Shown: piece by piece, positions 50,381-58,792 of the stretch
Layout: each line of letters begins with the position of its first letter
Position numbering within the stretch: position 1 is the stretch's first letter
Assembly: GCF_002303925.1 (NCBI RefSeq)
Contig: NZ_MRCS01000001.1
Coordinates: 233,114 to 297,113 of the forward strand
Reading direction: 5' to 3'
DNA from: Pseudomonas sp. ACN8
GTDB lineage: Bacteria > Pseudomonadota > Gammaproteobacteria > Pseudomonadales > Pseudomonadaceae
Length of the DNA stretch: 64,000 bases
Notes under the pieces: generated by a model
What the model was told of the DNA's origin: nothing
Seen by the model: only the letters and a program-made list of their open reading frames with translations
The model's database searches: none
Translations under genes and position numbers: made by a program

Positions 50381-51441
50381 CAGGCGTTCCTCGCGGCGAA
50401 GTCGATACGCGGGTCGACCAGGGTGTAGCAGAGGTCGCCGACCAGTTTTATCAGAAGGCCGAACAGGGTGAAGATGAACAGCGAGCCGAACACCACCGGA
50501 TAGTCCCGGGATACCGCCGCTTCGTAGCTCATGCGGCCCAGGCCGTCGAGGGAGAAGATCACCTCGATCAGCAGGGAGCCGGCAAAAAACACACTGATGA
50601 ACGCCTGGGGAATGCCCGACACCACCAGTAGCATGGCGTTGCGGAACACGTGTCCGTAGAGCACCCGTCGTTCACTCAAGCCCTTGGCCCGGGCAGTGAC
50701 CACGTACTGGCGGGTGATTTCATTGAGGAACGAGTTCTTGGTCAGGATGGTCAGTGTGGCGAATCCGCCGATCACCAGCGAGGTCACAGGCAACACCAGA
50801 TGCCAGAAGTAGTCGGCCACCTTGCCAAGGGTCGACAGCGATTCGAAGTTGTCCGAGACCAACCCGCGAACCGGAAACCAGTTCAGCGAAGTGCCGCCGG
50901 CAAAGACCACGATCAGGAACATCGCAAACAGGAACGCCGGCATGGCATAGCCGATGATGATCGCGGTACTGCTCCAGATGTCGAAATGGCTGCCATGGTG
51001 CACGGCCTTGCGGATGCCCAGGGGAATCGACACGAGGTAGGTGATCAGCGTCGCCCAGAGCCCGAGGGATAGGGTCACGGGCATTTTTTCGAGGATCAGG
51101 TCGGTGACGGTGGCGCCGCGGAAGAAGCTCTTGCCGAAGTCCAGGCGCGCGTAGCTGGTGAGCATCAGCCAGAGGCGTTCGTGTGCCGGTTTGTCGAAGC
51201 CGTACTGTTTTTCAATGTCCTTGATCAGCTGCGGATCGAGCCCGCGGCTGGAGCGGGACTTGCCGCTCATGGAGTCGCCGGAACCGCCGCCAACCGCGGC
51301 GCCGCCAATGCCTTGCAGGTGCGCGATGGCCTGTTCCACCGGCCCGCCCGGCGCGGCCTGGACGATGACAAAGTTGACCAGGAGAATGATCACCAGGGTC
51401 GGAATGATCAACAGCAGACGCCGCAATATGTAAGCCCGCAT
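50380..51441 (-). CDS. yejB: Microcin C/oligopeptide ABC transporter permease YejB
   Basis: 353 residues: N-terminal helix [37 protein letters not shown] (DppB type), a Gly/Ser-rich insert, and the conserved loop [30 protein letters not shown] 51441 overlaps the yejA stop by one base (TGATG); an upstream extension to 51525 is shadow. Confidence 0.93.
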   Translation of the reverse strand: MRAYILRRLLLIIPTLVIILLVNFVIVQAAPGGPVEQAIAHLQGIGGAAVGGGSGDSMSGKSRSSRGLDPQLIKDIEKQYGFDKPAHERLWLMLTSYARLDFGKSFFRGATVTDLILEKMPVTLSLGLWATLITYLVSIPLGIRKAVHHGSHFDIWSSTAIIIGYAMPAFLFAMFLIVVFAGGTSLNWFPVRGLVSDNFESLSTLGKVADYFWHLVLPVTSLVIGGFATLTILTKNSFLNEITRQYVVTARAKGLSERRVLYGHVFRNAMLLVVSGIPQAFISVFFAGSLLIEVIFSLDGLGRMSYEAAVSRDYPVVFGSLFIFTLFGLLIKLVGDLCYTLVDPRIDFAARNA

Positions 51442-53309
51442 CAGTGCGGCCCTCCGGGTTTGCCACGGCTGATACGCTCGGCCGTCATCTGTTGGTTGGT
51501 CAATGGCGTGGTGCTCATTTCCCACCAGCTTTCGATGGCTTCGTCATTGCTCGCCTGTACGTTCGGGATACCGAAGCGGTTCCACCACACCGTCGAGGTG
51601 CCCGGTGGGTAATAGTTGGGAATCCAGTAGTAATTCCATTGCAGTACCCGGTCCAGGGCATGGGCGTAGTGCAACATGTCAGCCTGAGTATTGGCGCGGA
51701 TCAGCCCGGTGATCAGGGTGTCCACCGCCGGGTTCTTCAACACCATGTAGTTGTTGGAGCCTGGGTCGGTAGCCGCCGCCGAGCCGAAATAATTGACCAG
51801 TTCACCTCCTGGAGAGGTGGTGACCGGGTAGCCGGTGACGATCATGTCGTAGTCGCGGCTCATCAGGCGATTGACGTACTGGGACGAGTCGATACGACGG
51901 ATGTTCAGCTCGATGCCGATCTGTTTCAACGTGCGTTTATAGGGCAACAGCAGGCGGTCCATGCCGTTCTGGCTGACCAGGAAGGTGAAGCTCAGCGGCT
52001 CGCCGGCGGCATTGACCAGTTGGTCGCCATCGGGTTTCCAGCCGGCCTGTTCGAGCAAGTCCAGGGCTTGCAGTTGCTTGTCGCGAATCACGCCGCTGCC
52101 GTCGGTCTTCGGCGCTTCGAACACCTGGGTGAAGACTTCATCGGGAATCTGCCCGCGCAACGGTTCGAGAATCGCCAGCTCACCGGCATCCGGCAGTTGT
52201 CGGGCGGCGAGGTCGGTATTGGAAAAGAAGCTCTGTTGGCGGATGTACATGTCGCGCATCATCTGCCGGTTGCTCCATTCGAAGTCCCACAGCATCGCCA
52301 GCGCCTGGCGCACGCGACGGTCCTGGAACATGGGTTTTTGCAGGTTGAAGACAAACCCCTGGGATGGCTGCGGCGCCTCGGTGGCGAGGTGGGCCTTTTG
52401 CAGGCGCCCGTCGCTCAGGGCAGGGCTGTCGTAGCCGATGGAATAGCCGGTGGCGGAAAATTCGCGATTGTAGTCATAGGCGCCCCCGCGCAGGACCTGG
52501 CGCGCCACGTCGGTATCGCCGAAGTACTCGATGCTGAAATGATCGAAGTTGTACAGGCCACGGCTGACCGGCAGGTCCTTGCCCCACCAGTCGGGATTGC
52601 GCTCGAAGGTGATGCTGCGCCCCGAATCGATCTTGCCGACCTTATAGGGGCCGCTGCCCAACGGCGCTTCATAACCACCGCCACCGGCGAAATCGCGGCT
52701 CTTCCACCAGTGTTCGGGAAACACGGGCAGGGTCGCGATATCCAGGGGCAGGGTGCGGTTTTCGTTGTTCTTGAAATCAAAACGCACGGTCAGTGGCGAT
52801 TCCACGTCGACGCTTTTGACGTCGGCGAACTGGGTGCGGTAGCGCAGGCTGCCCTGGGTCATCAGCAGGTCGAAGGTGTATCGCACGTCTTGGGCGGTAA
52901 TGGGTTTACCATCGGCAAAACGTGCCTTGGGGTTGAGGTAAAAGCGCAGGGACAGGCCGTCCTCGGAGCGCTCCATCTTCTCCGCCACCAGGCCGTACAC
53001 GGTGTAAGGCTCGTCCAGGGAGCGTTGGGCCAGCGGTGAATAGAGCAAGCCGTCGATCTGTGTAACGCCGATGCCTTTGTCGATGTAAGGCAAGACATGG
53101 TCGAACTGACCGATTTCGATCGCCGAGCGTCGCATCGTGCCGCCCTTGGGGGCCTGCGGGTTGGTGTAGGCGAAATGACTGAAGCCGGCAGGGTATTTCG
53201 CCGGTTCGCCGTATACGGTCATTGACGGTTGCGGTGCCGCATGCACACCCGGGGTACCCATCAGCAGGGCCACGGCCGTGAACAGCAAGGTAGGGAAAGC
53301 CAGTCGCAT
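51441..53309 (-). CDS. yejA: Periplasmic extracellular solute-binding protein YejA (family 5)
   Basis: 622 residues from ATG 53309. Signal peptide [24 protein letters not shown]. Family-5 core: [66 protein letters not shown]. The [19 protein letters not shown] start is typical of YejA. Captures peptides or microcin C for YejBEF. Confidence 0.93.
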   Translation of the reverse strand: MRLAFPTLLFTAVALLMGTPGVHAAPQPSMTVYGEPAKYPAGFSHFAYTNPQAPKGGTMRRSAIEIGQFDHVLPYIDKGIGVTQIDGLLYSPLAQRSLDEPYTVYGLVAEKMERSEDGLSLRFYLNPKARFADGKPITAQDVRYTFDLLMTQGSLRYRTQFADVKSVDVESPLTVRFDFKNNENRTLPLDIATLPVFPEHWWKSRDFAGGGGYEAPLGSGPYKVGKIDSGRSITFERNPDWWGKDLPVSRGLYNFDHFSIEYFGDTDVARQVLRGGAYDYNREFSATGYSIGYDSPALSDGRLQKAHLATEAPQPSQGFVFNLQKPMFQDRRVRQALAMLWDFEWSNRQMMRDMYIRQQSFFSNTDLAARQLPDAGELAILEPLRGQIPDEVFTQVFEAPKTDGSGVIRDKQLQALDLLEQAGWKPDGDQLVNAAGEPLSFTFLVSQNGMDRLLLPYKRTLKQIGIELNIRRIDSSQYVNRLMSRDYDMIVTGYPVTTSPGGELVNYFGSAAATDPGSNNYMVLKNPAVDTLITGLIRANTQADMLHYAHALDRVLQWNYYWIPNYYPPGTSTVWWNRFGIPNVQASNDEAIESWWEMSTTPLTNQQMTAERISRGKPGGPH

Positions 53310-53444
53310 TGTCAGCCTTAGAGCCGGGTGGTCGTTAACGACAATTTGTACGCTAGCGGCGCGTCCCTCGCCAGCCGTATTGCGCATCACAAACACAACG
53401 GCCCACCAATAGGCGGGCCGTCGTGTGAATAGCTCAGGCGTCAA

Positions 53445-53726
53445 TCAGTCCTGACGGCTGGTCACTTCCAGCAGGTGGAAACCGAACTGGGTCTTGACCG
53501 GGCCCTGGACCACGTTGAGCGGTGCGCTGAAGACCACGGTGTCGAATTCCTTGACCATCTGGCCCGGACCGAACGAACCCAGGTCACCGCCCTGGCGGCT
53601 GGATGGGCAAGTGGAGTTTGCCTTGGCAACTTCGGCGAAATCGGCGCCAGCCTCGATTTGGGCCTTGAGTTCGTTGCACTTGGCTTCGGAGGCAACAAGG
53701 ATGTGACGGGCAGTGGCTTTAGCCAT
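53445..53726 (-). CDS. Small parvulin-type peptidyl-prolyl isomerase, second copy
   Basis: 93 residues: ARHILVASEAKCNELKAQIEAGADFAEVAKANSTCPSSRQGGDLGSFGPGQMVKEFD and QFGFHLLEV. Same single-domain layout as the protein at 38577, but clearly divergent in the first half. Cytoplasmic. AGGAGTA Shine-Dalgarno. Independent of the yej operon by a gap of about 135 bases. Confidence 0.93.
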   Translation of the reverse strand: MAKATARHILVASEAKCNELKAQIEAGADFAEVAKANSTCPSSRQGGDLGSFGPGQMVKEFDTVVFSAPLNVVQGPVKTQFGFHLLEVTSRQD

Positions 53727-53833
53727 GGGAAAATACTCCTTTCAATACTCGATAAAGTGCTGAGCCTACCGGATTCAGTGAGCTATTTCTCCTCAAAGTT
53801 CCGTTCCGCGCGGGATCCACGGCAGGCGGGACC

Positions 53834-54721
53834 TCAAAGGCCGGCGTCCTTCAGGCGTCTGGCATGCTGGACATACAGTTCAACCGGGTCGACACCTGTG
53901 CGCAACTGACCGGCCGGCTGGCCAATGGTGTCCAGATGATCCAGCGCATAGTCGGACCGGATAACCGTGCCCAGGTGGGAACTGAAACGACCGACCAAAC
54001 CGTCGTTCTGCTCGCTTTCCGTGACGAAATAACCGGAAAGGGCCCGGCAGAAGGCGTTGAGCGGATCGAGCGCATAGAGCCCTTCTTCGAGAACATTCGG
54101 CAACAGCACGCCGCTCCACGAGTAGTAACGAACACCGTTGACCTGTTCGCAGCCCTTGCCACCCCAGGTGGTGGGCAGTCCTTGCGGGTATTTGTCGTTG
54201 AATGCGCGTACGCCTTCGGTGGTCAGCGCATTGAGGGCGGCAATGGCGCTGCGCGGTTGATACTGATGGTCGCTTAATGTCGCGAGGAAGTCGGCGAACA
54301 GGGTCACCACCGTCTCGGCCACATGTTCCGGCAGGTCGCCCGGTGTCAATGCCTTGCGCAGGAAATCGGCCAGTTCCGAACCATGGTTCGGCCCGCTGAC
54401 GGAGGTGACCGACGCCACGCTGTGTGGCGCAATCGCTGCGGCATAACGTGCGGTCAGTGCGCCCTGGCTATGGCCTATGAGGTTGACTTTGCGTGCACCG
54501 GTTCCCTCCAGTACCCGCTCGATCTGTGCGAGCAATTGGTCTCCGCGTACCTCGTTGTCATGGACGGCCGACAAGTGGGGGACGAACACCCTCGCTCCGG
54601 CGTTCCTCAGCGCCTGCCTGATGTCGTGAAAGAGCTCGAATTTGCCGATTCTTTCGAAGCCGAAAAGGCCGTGGACCAGCAGGATTGGATAACAGGTGCT
54701 TGCATTCCTTTGCATGTTCAT
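53834..54721 (-). CDS. Family I triacylglycerol lipase without signal peptide
   Basis: 295 residues. Alpha/beta hydrolase close to P. aeruginosa LipA: oxyanion region YPILLVHGLFGFERIG, nucleophile Ser85 in GHSQG, Asp240 in NDGLVG, His262 in DHLD, and the conserved KYPQGLPT and YYSWSG. The N-terminus (MNMQRNASTCYPILL) has no secretion signal, and no foldase (lif) gene follows, unlike classical subfamily I.1/I.2 lipases. It may be cytoplasmic, or leave by another route. The spacing Asp-His equals that of LipA. Confidence 0.88.
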   Translation of the reverse strand: MNMQRNASTCYPILLVHGLFGFERIGKFELFHDIRQALRNAGARVFVPHLSAVHDNEVRGDQLLAQIERVLEGTGARKVNLIGHSQGALTARYAAAIAPHSVASVTSVSGPNHGSELADFLRKALTPGDLPEHVAETVVTLFADFLATLSDHQYQPRSAIAALNALTTEGVRAFNDKYPQGLPTTWGGKGCEQVNGVRYYSWSGVLLPNVLEEGLYALDPLNAFCRALSGYFVTESEQNDGLVGRFSSHLGTVIRSDYALDHLDTIGQPAGQLRTGVDPVELYVQHARRLKDAGL

Positions 54722-55050
54722 ACCTTTACGCAGAAGTTCATTGGGACTGCATGGCGCTTCACTCTAAAACACTCGAGGTTGGCACGATGTATGAAAAGTC
54801 CGCCGAAACTTGCGGAAAACGGAATAGAACAAGTGCGAATGCTCAAGGGTGGCTGAAGCCTTGGTCGGAATAGTTTGAGGACTTTTCGCGCCAATCAGGT
54901 TGCTACTGATCAAAGACCTACTTTGCATGTATCGACTTTCCGAGCGGACCAGAGTGAGAGGCCGACATCGCGACTGTTTGCCATGGGGTTAAATAACCGT
55001 CCGGAGCCGGCCAACTGACCGGTGTTTATTCCAGGGAATGGAGCGAATGA
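54722..55050. other. Gap with no recognised feature
   Basis: 329 bases between divergent genes. It must hold both promoters, but I see no convincing box, no REP and no hairpin. Open frames here are short and lack ribosome-binding sites. Confidence 0.5.
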
Positions 55051-56115
55051 ATGACTGTTTATGAACCCGACACCTCGAATCTCGCGCAGCAACCATTACC
55101 ACCTCCCATGCTTGAGCAGGCGCAAAATGGCGTTCTGAACCCCTCTGACATAAAAGCCGTCATCAGGGTCCGGCCATATCCCGGCATGACCTGCGGCGAC
55201 AAACTGCTATTGAATTGGGCGGGGCTGGATGCCGATGGCTTCGCTCACAATCATCAGGTTGCGCGTTTCGTCAGTGAGGAACGGGTTGGCGAGGACATGA
55301 TTTTTGCCGTGGGGTGCGCACATATCGCTGCGCTTGAGGGCGGTTCACTGGACATCGGTTACTCACTCACGAGCACTCGATTTACCGGGCCGGTGCACTC
55401 CCATCGTTTGCAGTTGAGTGTCGGTGATGTGCAATGCGACCTGTTGCCCGCGACGGTGGCCGATGCGGTGGGCAGAACGCTTGATCCGGATCGGGTGAAG
55501 GAAGGGGCGATCGTTACGATCAAACCCTATGCGCGCATGGCGGCGGGCGACTGGGTGTTGCTGACCTGGGCGGGCGTTACGGTCGAAGCAAGCTTCAGTG
55601 ATGCACTCAAGGTCGAGGCTTTCGCTGTGGGGGACGAACTGTCGTTCTGGGTCAGTCCAGAGTGCATTGCGCTCAATCTGGGCTCTTGCGTGTCCGTCGA
55701 CTATTGCGTCAAGCAGGCAGGGCAGGGGCCTCGTTATTCTGAAGTAACGGCACTGATGATTGGCATCCTGGAACGGCGACCACTGCAAGCACCCGCTGTG
55801 CTGGAAGCCGACGAAGGTTGGGTGGACCTGCATGATGCGCAGGATGGCGTGACCGTCGTCATCGAAAACCCCGGGGCTGAAAAAGGCGAACGGATTTACC
55901 TGGAGTGCGATGGAGAGAAACTCAATCACCATGACGACCGCGAAATAATCAGAGACACCGCAGGCGAGCCGTTGGTGTTCATCGTTCCCTACCCGTTCTG
56001 GAGGGAACATCGAGATTGCGCGATCCGTGTTTCCTGTTCAGTCCAGCGCCTTGACGGCACCCGTCAGCAATCGGGGGTGACACTGGTTCAAGTGCAGTCC
56101 CTGTTGGGGCATTGA
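55051..56115 (+). CDS. Protein of unknown function made of three tandem Ig-like repeats
   Basis: 354 residues, no signal peptide. Three repeats of roughly 100 residues: about 35-130 (AVIRVRPYPGMTCGDKLLLNWAGL), 137-245 (AIVTIKPYARMAAGDWVLLTWAGV) and 250-352 (VTVVIENPGAEKGERIYLECDG). Each is beta-rich, with a GD(K/W)(L/V)LL(N/T)WAG-like core strand. This pattern resembles Ig-like repeat proteins common in pseudomonads. An acidic, soluble protein. Function unknown. GGAG ahead of ATG 55051. Confidence 0.7.
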   Translation: MTVYEPDTSNLAQQPLPPPMLEQAQNGVLNPSDIKAVIRVRPYPGMTCGDKLLLNWAGLDADGFAHNHQVARFVSEERVGEDMIFAVGCAHIAALEGGSLDIGYSLTSTRFTGPVHSHRLQLSVGDVQCDLLPATVADAVGRTLDPDRVKEGAIVTIKPYARMAAGDWVLLTWAGVTVEASFSDALKVEAFAVGDELSFWVSPECIALNLGSCVSVDYCVKQAGQGPRYSEVTALMIGILERRPLQAPAVLEADEGWVDLHDAQDGVTVVIENPGAEKGERIYLECDGEKLNHHDDREIIRDTAGEPLVFIVPYPFWREHRDCAIRVSCSVQRLDGTRQQSGVTLVQVQSLLGH

Positions 56116-56125
56116 TTTACCATTT

Positions 56126-56157
56126 GCCCTCCAGTCTTTCCATGAAGGCTGGAGGGC
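56126..56157. terminator. Hairpin between convergent genes
   Basis: GCCCTCCAG/CTGGAGGGC, lengthened by further inner pairs to about 13 bp. It lies between the three-repeat gene and the DAHP synthase gene. No T-run, so terminator function is only likely from position. Confidence 0.5.
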
Positions 56158-56176
56158 GCACGGAGGATGCCGATGA

Positions 56177-57253
56177 TCAGGCGTTGTTTGACGCTCGCAG
56201 CCGGTCTGCTGCTTCAAGCAACAGTTGTTCTGTCTCGGCCCAACCAAGGCAACCATCGGTTACCGACACGCCGTATTGCAGCGTCGAACCCAGCGGCTGG
56301 CAGCCTTCGAACAAATGACTCTCGATCATCATGCCGATCAGCGAACGATCACCTTGCAGGCGTTGTTCAAGTACATCGTTGAAAACGGCTGGCTGGCGCA
56401 ACGGGTTTTTGCCGCTGTTGGCGTGACTGCAATCGACCATGATTCGAGCCGGAATCTTCAACCTGGTCAGGTCGCTGTTCACCTGGGCGACGCTGGCGCT
56501 GTCGTAGTTCGGCCCGTGATGGCCGCCGCGCAATACCAGGTGTGTGTCCGCATTGCCCGGGGTTTGAATGATCGCCGGATGTCCCTGGCTATCGACACCG
56601 AAATGGCGATGGGGATGGGCGGCGGAGCGCATGGCGTCGCTGGCGACACCGACACCGCCATCTGTCCCGTTCTTGAACCCTACCGGCATGCCCAGGCCGC
56701 TGGCCATTTCCCGATGGATCTGCGACTCCGTCGTGCGTGCGCCAATCGCCACCCAACTCAGCAGGTCGTCGAAGTAACCGGCCGCCATCGGTTGCAACAG
56801 TTCGGTGGCGACGGGCAGGCCCAGGCGGAGCATTTCGCGCATCAGCTCGCGGGACAGCGTCAGGCCGGCAGCCATGTCATCGCTGCCATCGAGGTGCGGG
56901 TCGTAGGCCAGGCCTTTCCAGCCAATCGTGGTGCGGGGCTTTTCGACGTAGGCGCGCATCACCAGCAGCATTTCGTCGCTGACTTCGGCGGCGAGGCGGG
57001 CAAGGTTACCGGCGTATTCGAGGGCTGATTCCGGATCGTGTATCGAGCAGGGGCCGACGATGACCAACAAGCGGGAATCTTCACCGTTGAGGATCGCGCG
57101 AACCGCCTGGCGGTGGGCGGTGACTTGCCGGGTCAGGGCGCTGCTGAGGGGCAATTGCTGTTTGAGTTGCAATGAGCTGGGCAGGCGCAGGGTCAGCGCT
57201 TCATTGGCAGGGCTCAAGGTGGACAGCGGCAGTGCAGAGACGGACGAGTTCAT
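56177..57253 (-). CDS. aroF: 3-deoxy-7-phosphoheptulonate (DAHP) synthase, class I
   Basis: 358 residues. First step of the shikimate pathway, joining PEP and erythrose 4-phosphate. Seen: VIVGPCSIHDPESALEYA, MRAYVEKPRTTIGWKG, the metal/PEP sites in GVDSQGHPAIIQ, VLRGGHHGPNYD and MVDCSHANSGKN. ATG 57253 is chosen; 34 further codons are open but overlap the second small leader frame. The transcript begins upstream of an aromatic leader peptide and an attenuator (57505-57719), so aromatic amino acids probably control it. Which isozyme (Tyr-, Phe- or Trp-sensitive) is not certain; the symbol is provisional. Confidence 0.9.
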   Translation of the reverse strand: MNSSVSALPLSTLSPANEALTLRLPSSLQLKQQLPLSSALTRQVTAHRQAVRAILNGEDSRLLVIVGPCSIHDPESALEYAGNLARLAAEVSDEMLLVMRAYVEKPRTTIGWKGLAYDPHLDGSDDMAAGLTLSRELMREMLRLGLPVATELLQPMAAGYFDDLLSWVAIGARTTESQIHREMASGLGMPVGFKNGTDGGVGVASDAMRSAAHPHRHFGVDSQGHPAIIQTPGNADTHLVLRGGHHGPNYDSASVAQVNSDLTRLKIPARIMVDCSHANSGKNPLRQPAVFNDVLEQRLQGDRSLIGMMIESHLFEGCQPLGSTLQYGVSVTDGCLGWAETEQLLLEAADRLRASNNA

Positions 57254-57302
57254 ATTCAAGGCTTCCTGGGCTGGCGGCGGGTTCGTGCCCGCGCGCTCGG
57301 CC

Positions 57303-57455
57303 CTACTGGGGTGTTCGACAATTGGCCGGATTGGCTGCGTGTGTGTGCTTGCCACCTGTGGGTGACCGATCGGAGGCGGCAGGCTGTCCCGAGCGGAGGG
57401 TGGTAAATCGCCAGGCGGTAAAACTGTCGTGGCGGTAATAAGTGGCGTAGTTCAT
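57303..57455 (-). CDS. Small Tyr-rich open reading frame between the attenuator and DAHP synthase
   Basis: 50 residues, MNYATYYRHDSFTAWRFTTL..., with AGAGGA seven bases before the ATG. Five of the first 15 residues are Tyr, Phe or Trp. It lies downstream of the terminator and ends 49 bases before the synthase ATG. It could be a second leader peptide that couples translation to aromatic supply, or a conserved small protein. The strong ribosome-binding site supports translation. Confidence 0.6.
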   Translation of the reverse strand: MNYATYYRHDSFTAWRFTTLRSGQPAASDRSPTGGKHTHAANPANCRTPQ

Positions 57456-57504
57456 GTTCTGAATCCTCTGAATGTCTGGTGTGTCGTTAAATGTGTTGGG
57501 GCTG

Positions 57505-57543
57505 AAAAAACAAAACCCCCGGTCGGGAGGCCGACCGGGGGTT
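57505..57543 (-). terminator. Attenuator terminator ahead of DAHP synthase
   Basis: 13-bp stem AACCCCCGGTCGG/CCGACCGGGGGTT with a four-base loop, followed on the minus strand by TTTTGTTTTTT. It starts 48 bases after the stop of the aromatic leader peptide, the layout of a transcription attenuator. Confidence 0.92.
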
Positions 57544-57590
57544 GAGAATTCTCTGGTGGCGACCCGTTTAAAGTGGGCGCCGTGTGGGTA

Positions 57591-57719
57591 TCAGGCGCGC
57601 CAGTGGCTAAACCAATACCCAAAATAAAAGCTGACCGGAGCACAACCCTCGTTCACCCGGGCAGCCGCAACCGAGCGCAGGGCGCTGGCGGTACGAAGCT
57701 GTAAGAGGGCGTTGAACAT
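57591..57719 (-). CDS. Aromatic leader peptide (attenuation control of DAHP synthase)
   Basis: 42 residues from ATG 57719 (GGAGA seven bases upstream) to TGA at 57591-57593. Near its end it reads SFYFGYWFSHW: within ten codons three Phe, two Tyr and two Trp. Ribosome stalling there when aromatic aminoacyl-tRNAs run short would alter folding of the RNA before the terminator at 57505-57543. Same logic as the pheA, trp and his leaders. The peptide and terminator are seen; attenuation is inferred. Confidence 0.85.
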   Translation of the reverse strand: MFNALLQLRTASALRSVAAARVNEGCAPVSFYFGYWFSHWRA

Positions 57720-57806
57720 GGTCTGTCTCCGATGGATGGTCCGAGCTTACTAGAGGCAGGTACGCAGATTCAATCAGAAAATACTATCGGCCAACGACGG
57801 CGCTCT

Positions 57807-58052
57807 CTATTCGTCGAAGCGTTTCGTGGGCAGGGTGCTGGATCCTGGGCGATCGATCAGGTACTGGCTCTGGCGCGCCAGGAGCGGCGCCCGGCGTTGC
57901 GCCTGACGGTTATCGAAAACAACCCGGCGCAAGCGTTGTACGAGCGCAAGGGATTGAGGGTGGTGGGCAAGGACGAGTGTTTCCTGAGGATGCAGCTGGA
58001 TATCCCCGGCCTGGATCGCTGCGACACGCTTGCGACAAGCCTTTCAAGATGA
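57807..58052 (+). pseudogene. Remnant of a GNAT family N-acetyltransferase
   Basis: The C-terminal half of a GNAT fold is recognisable: SLFVEAFRGQGAGSWAIDQVLALARQ (acetyl-CoA loop RGQGAG) and LTVIENNPAQALYERKGLRVVGKDECFLRM. The N-terminal strands are missing; the frame to ATG 57732 reads through unrelated sequence next to the aroF leader promoter. Probably a decayed gene. Confidence 0.65.
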
Positions 58053-58148
58053 ATTGAAACTTTTAATCTGACGCTTTCCGCTAGGTCTGCCAGATGCTTT
58101 TTGCTAAGGTGTCTGGCAACCAATAAGACCATATCGCGAGGTGTCTGC

Positions 58149-58790
58149 TTGATTAGGGTGCTAGTAGTCGATGACCATGATCTCGTTCGTACAGGCATTA
58201 CACGAATGCTGGCTGACATCGATGGCCTGCAAGTAGTCGGCCAGGCCGAGTCGGGTGAGGAATCCCTGATCAAGGCGCGCGAGCTGAAACCCGATGTGGT
58301 GTTGATGGACGTCAAGATGCCGGGTATCGGCGGTCTTGAAGCGACTCGCAAATTATTGCGTAGTCATCCGGATATCAAGGTCGTCGCGGTGACCGTGTGT
58401 GAAGAGGATCCGTTTCCTACGCGGCTGTTGCAGGCCGGTGCGGCAGGTTACCTGACCAAAGGGGCAGGTTTGCCGGAAATGGTCCAGGCCATCCGCCTGG
58501 TGTTTGCCGGGCAACGCTATATCAGCCCGCAAATTGCCCAGCAACTGGCGATCAAGTCCTTCCAGCCCACCAATGATTCGCCTTTCGATGCCTTGTCGGA
58601 GCGGGAAATCCAGATCGCGCTGATGATCGTCGGTTGCCAGAAAGTACAGATCATTTCCGACAAATTGTGCCTGTCCCCGAAAACCGTGAACACCTACCGT
58701 TACCGCATCTTCGAAAAGCTTTCGATCAGCAGTGATGTCGAGTTGACGCTGTTGGCGGTTCGTCATGGCATGGTCGACGCCAGCCTCTGA
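58149..58790 (+). CDS. gacA: Response regulator GacA
   Basis: 213 residues, starting with TTG at 58149 (GAGGTG five bases upstream), as in other pseudomonads. Receiver domain [21 protein letters not shown] with the phospho-Asp in [10 protein letters not shown] (Asp54) and Lys in YLTKGAG; LuxR-type helix-turn-helix [11 protein letters not shown]...[19 protein letters not shown]. Controlled by the sensor GacS; turns on the small RNAs RsmX/Y/Z and through them secondary metabolism, exoenzymes and biocontrol traits. The uvrC start lies two bases past its stop: the conserved gacA-uvrC pair. Confidence 0.97.
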   Translation: MIRVLVVDDHDLVRTGITRMLADIDGLQVVGQAESGEESLIKARELKPDVVLMDVKMPGIGGLEATRKLLRSHPDIKVVAVTVCEEDPFPTRLLQAGAAGYLTKGAGLPEMVQAIRLVFAGQRYISPQIAQQLAIKSFQPTNDSPFDALSEREIQIALMIVGCQKVQIISDKLCLSPKTVNTYRYRIFEKLSISSDVELTLLAVRHGMVDASL

Positions 58791-58792
58791 AA

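Noticed and set aside
54910..55092. 60-codon minus-strand frame upstream of the three-repeat gene
   Set aside because: No ribosome-binding site, overlaps the start of a better gene, no recognisable protein features.
57732..57806. Start of the GNAT frame at ATG 57732
   Set aside because: The encoded residues show no GNAT N-terminal strands, and the region is the promoter/leader zone of the opposite gene.
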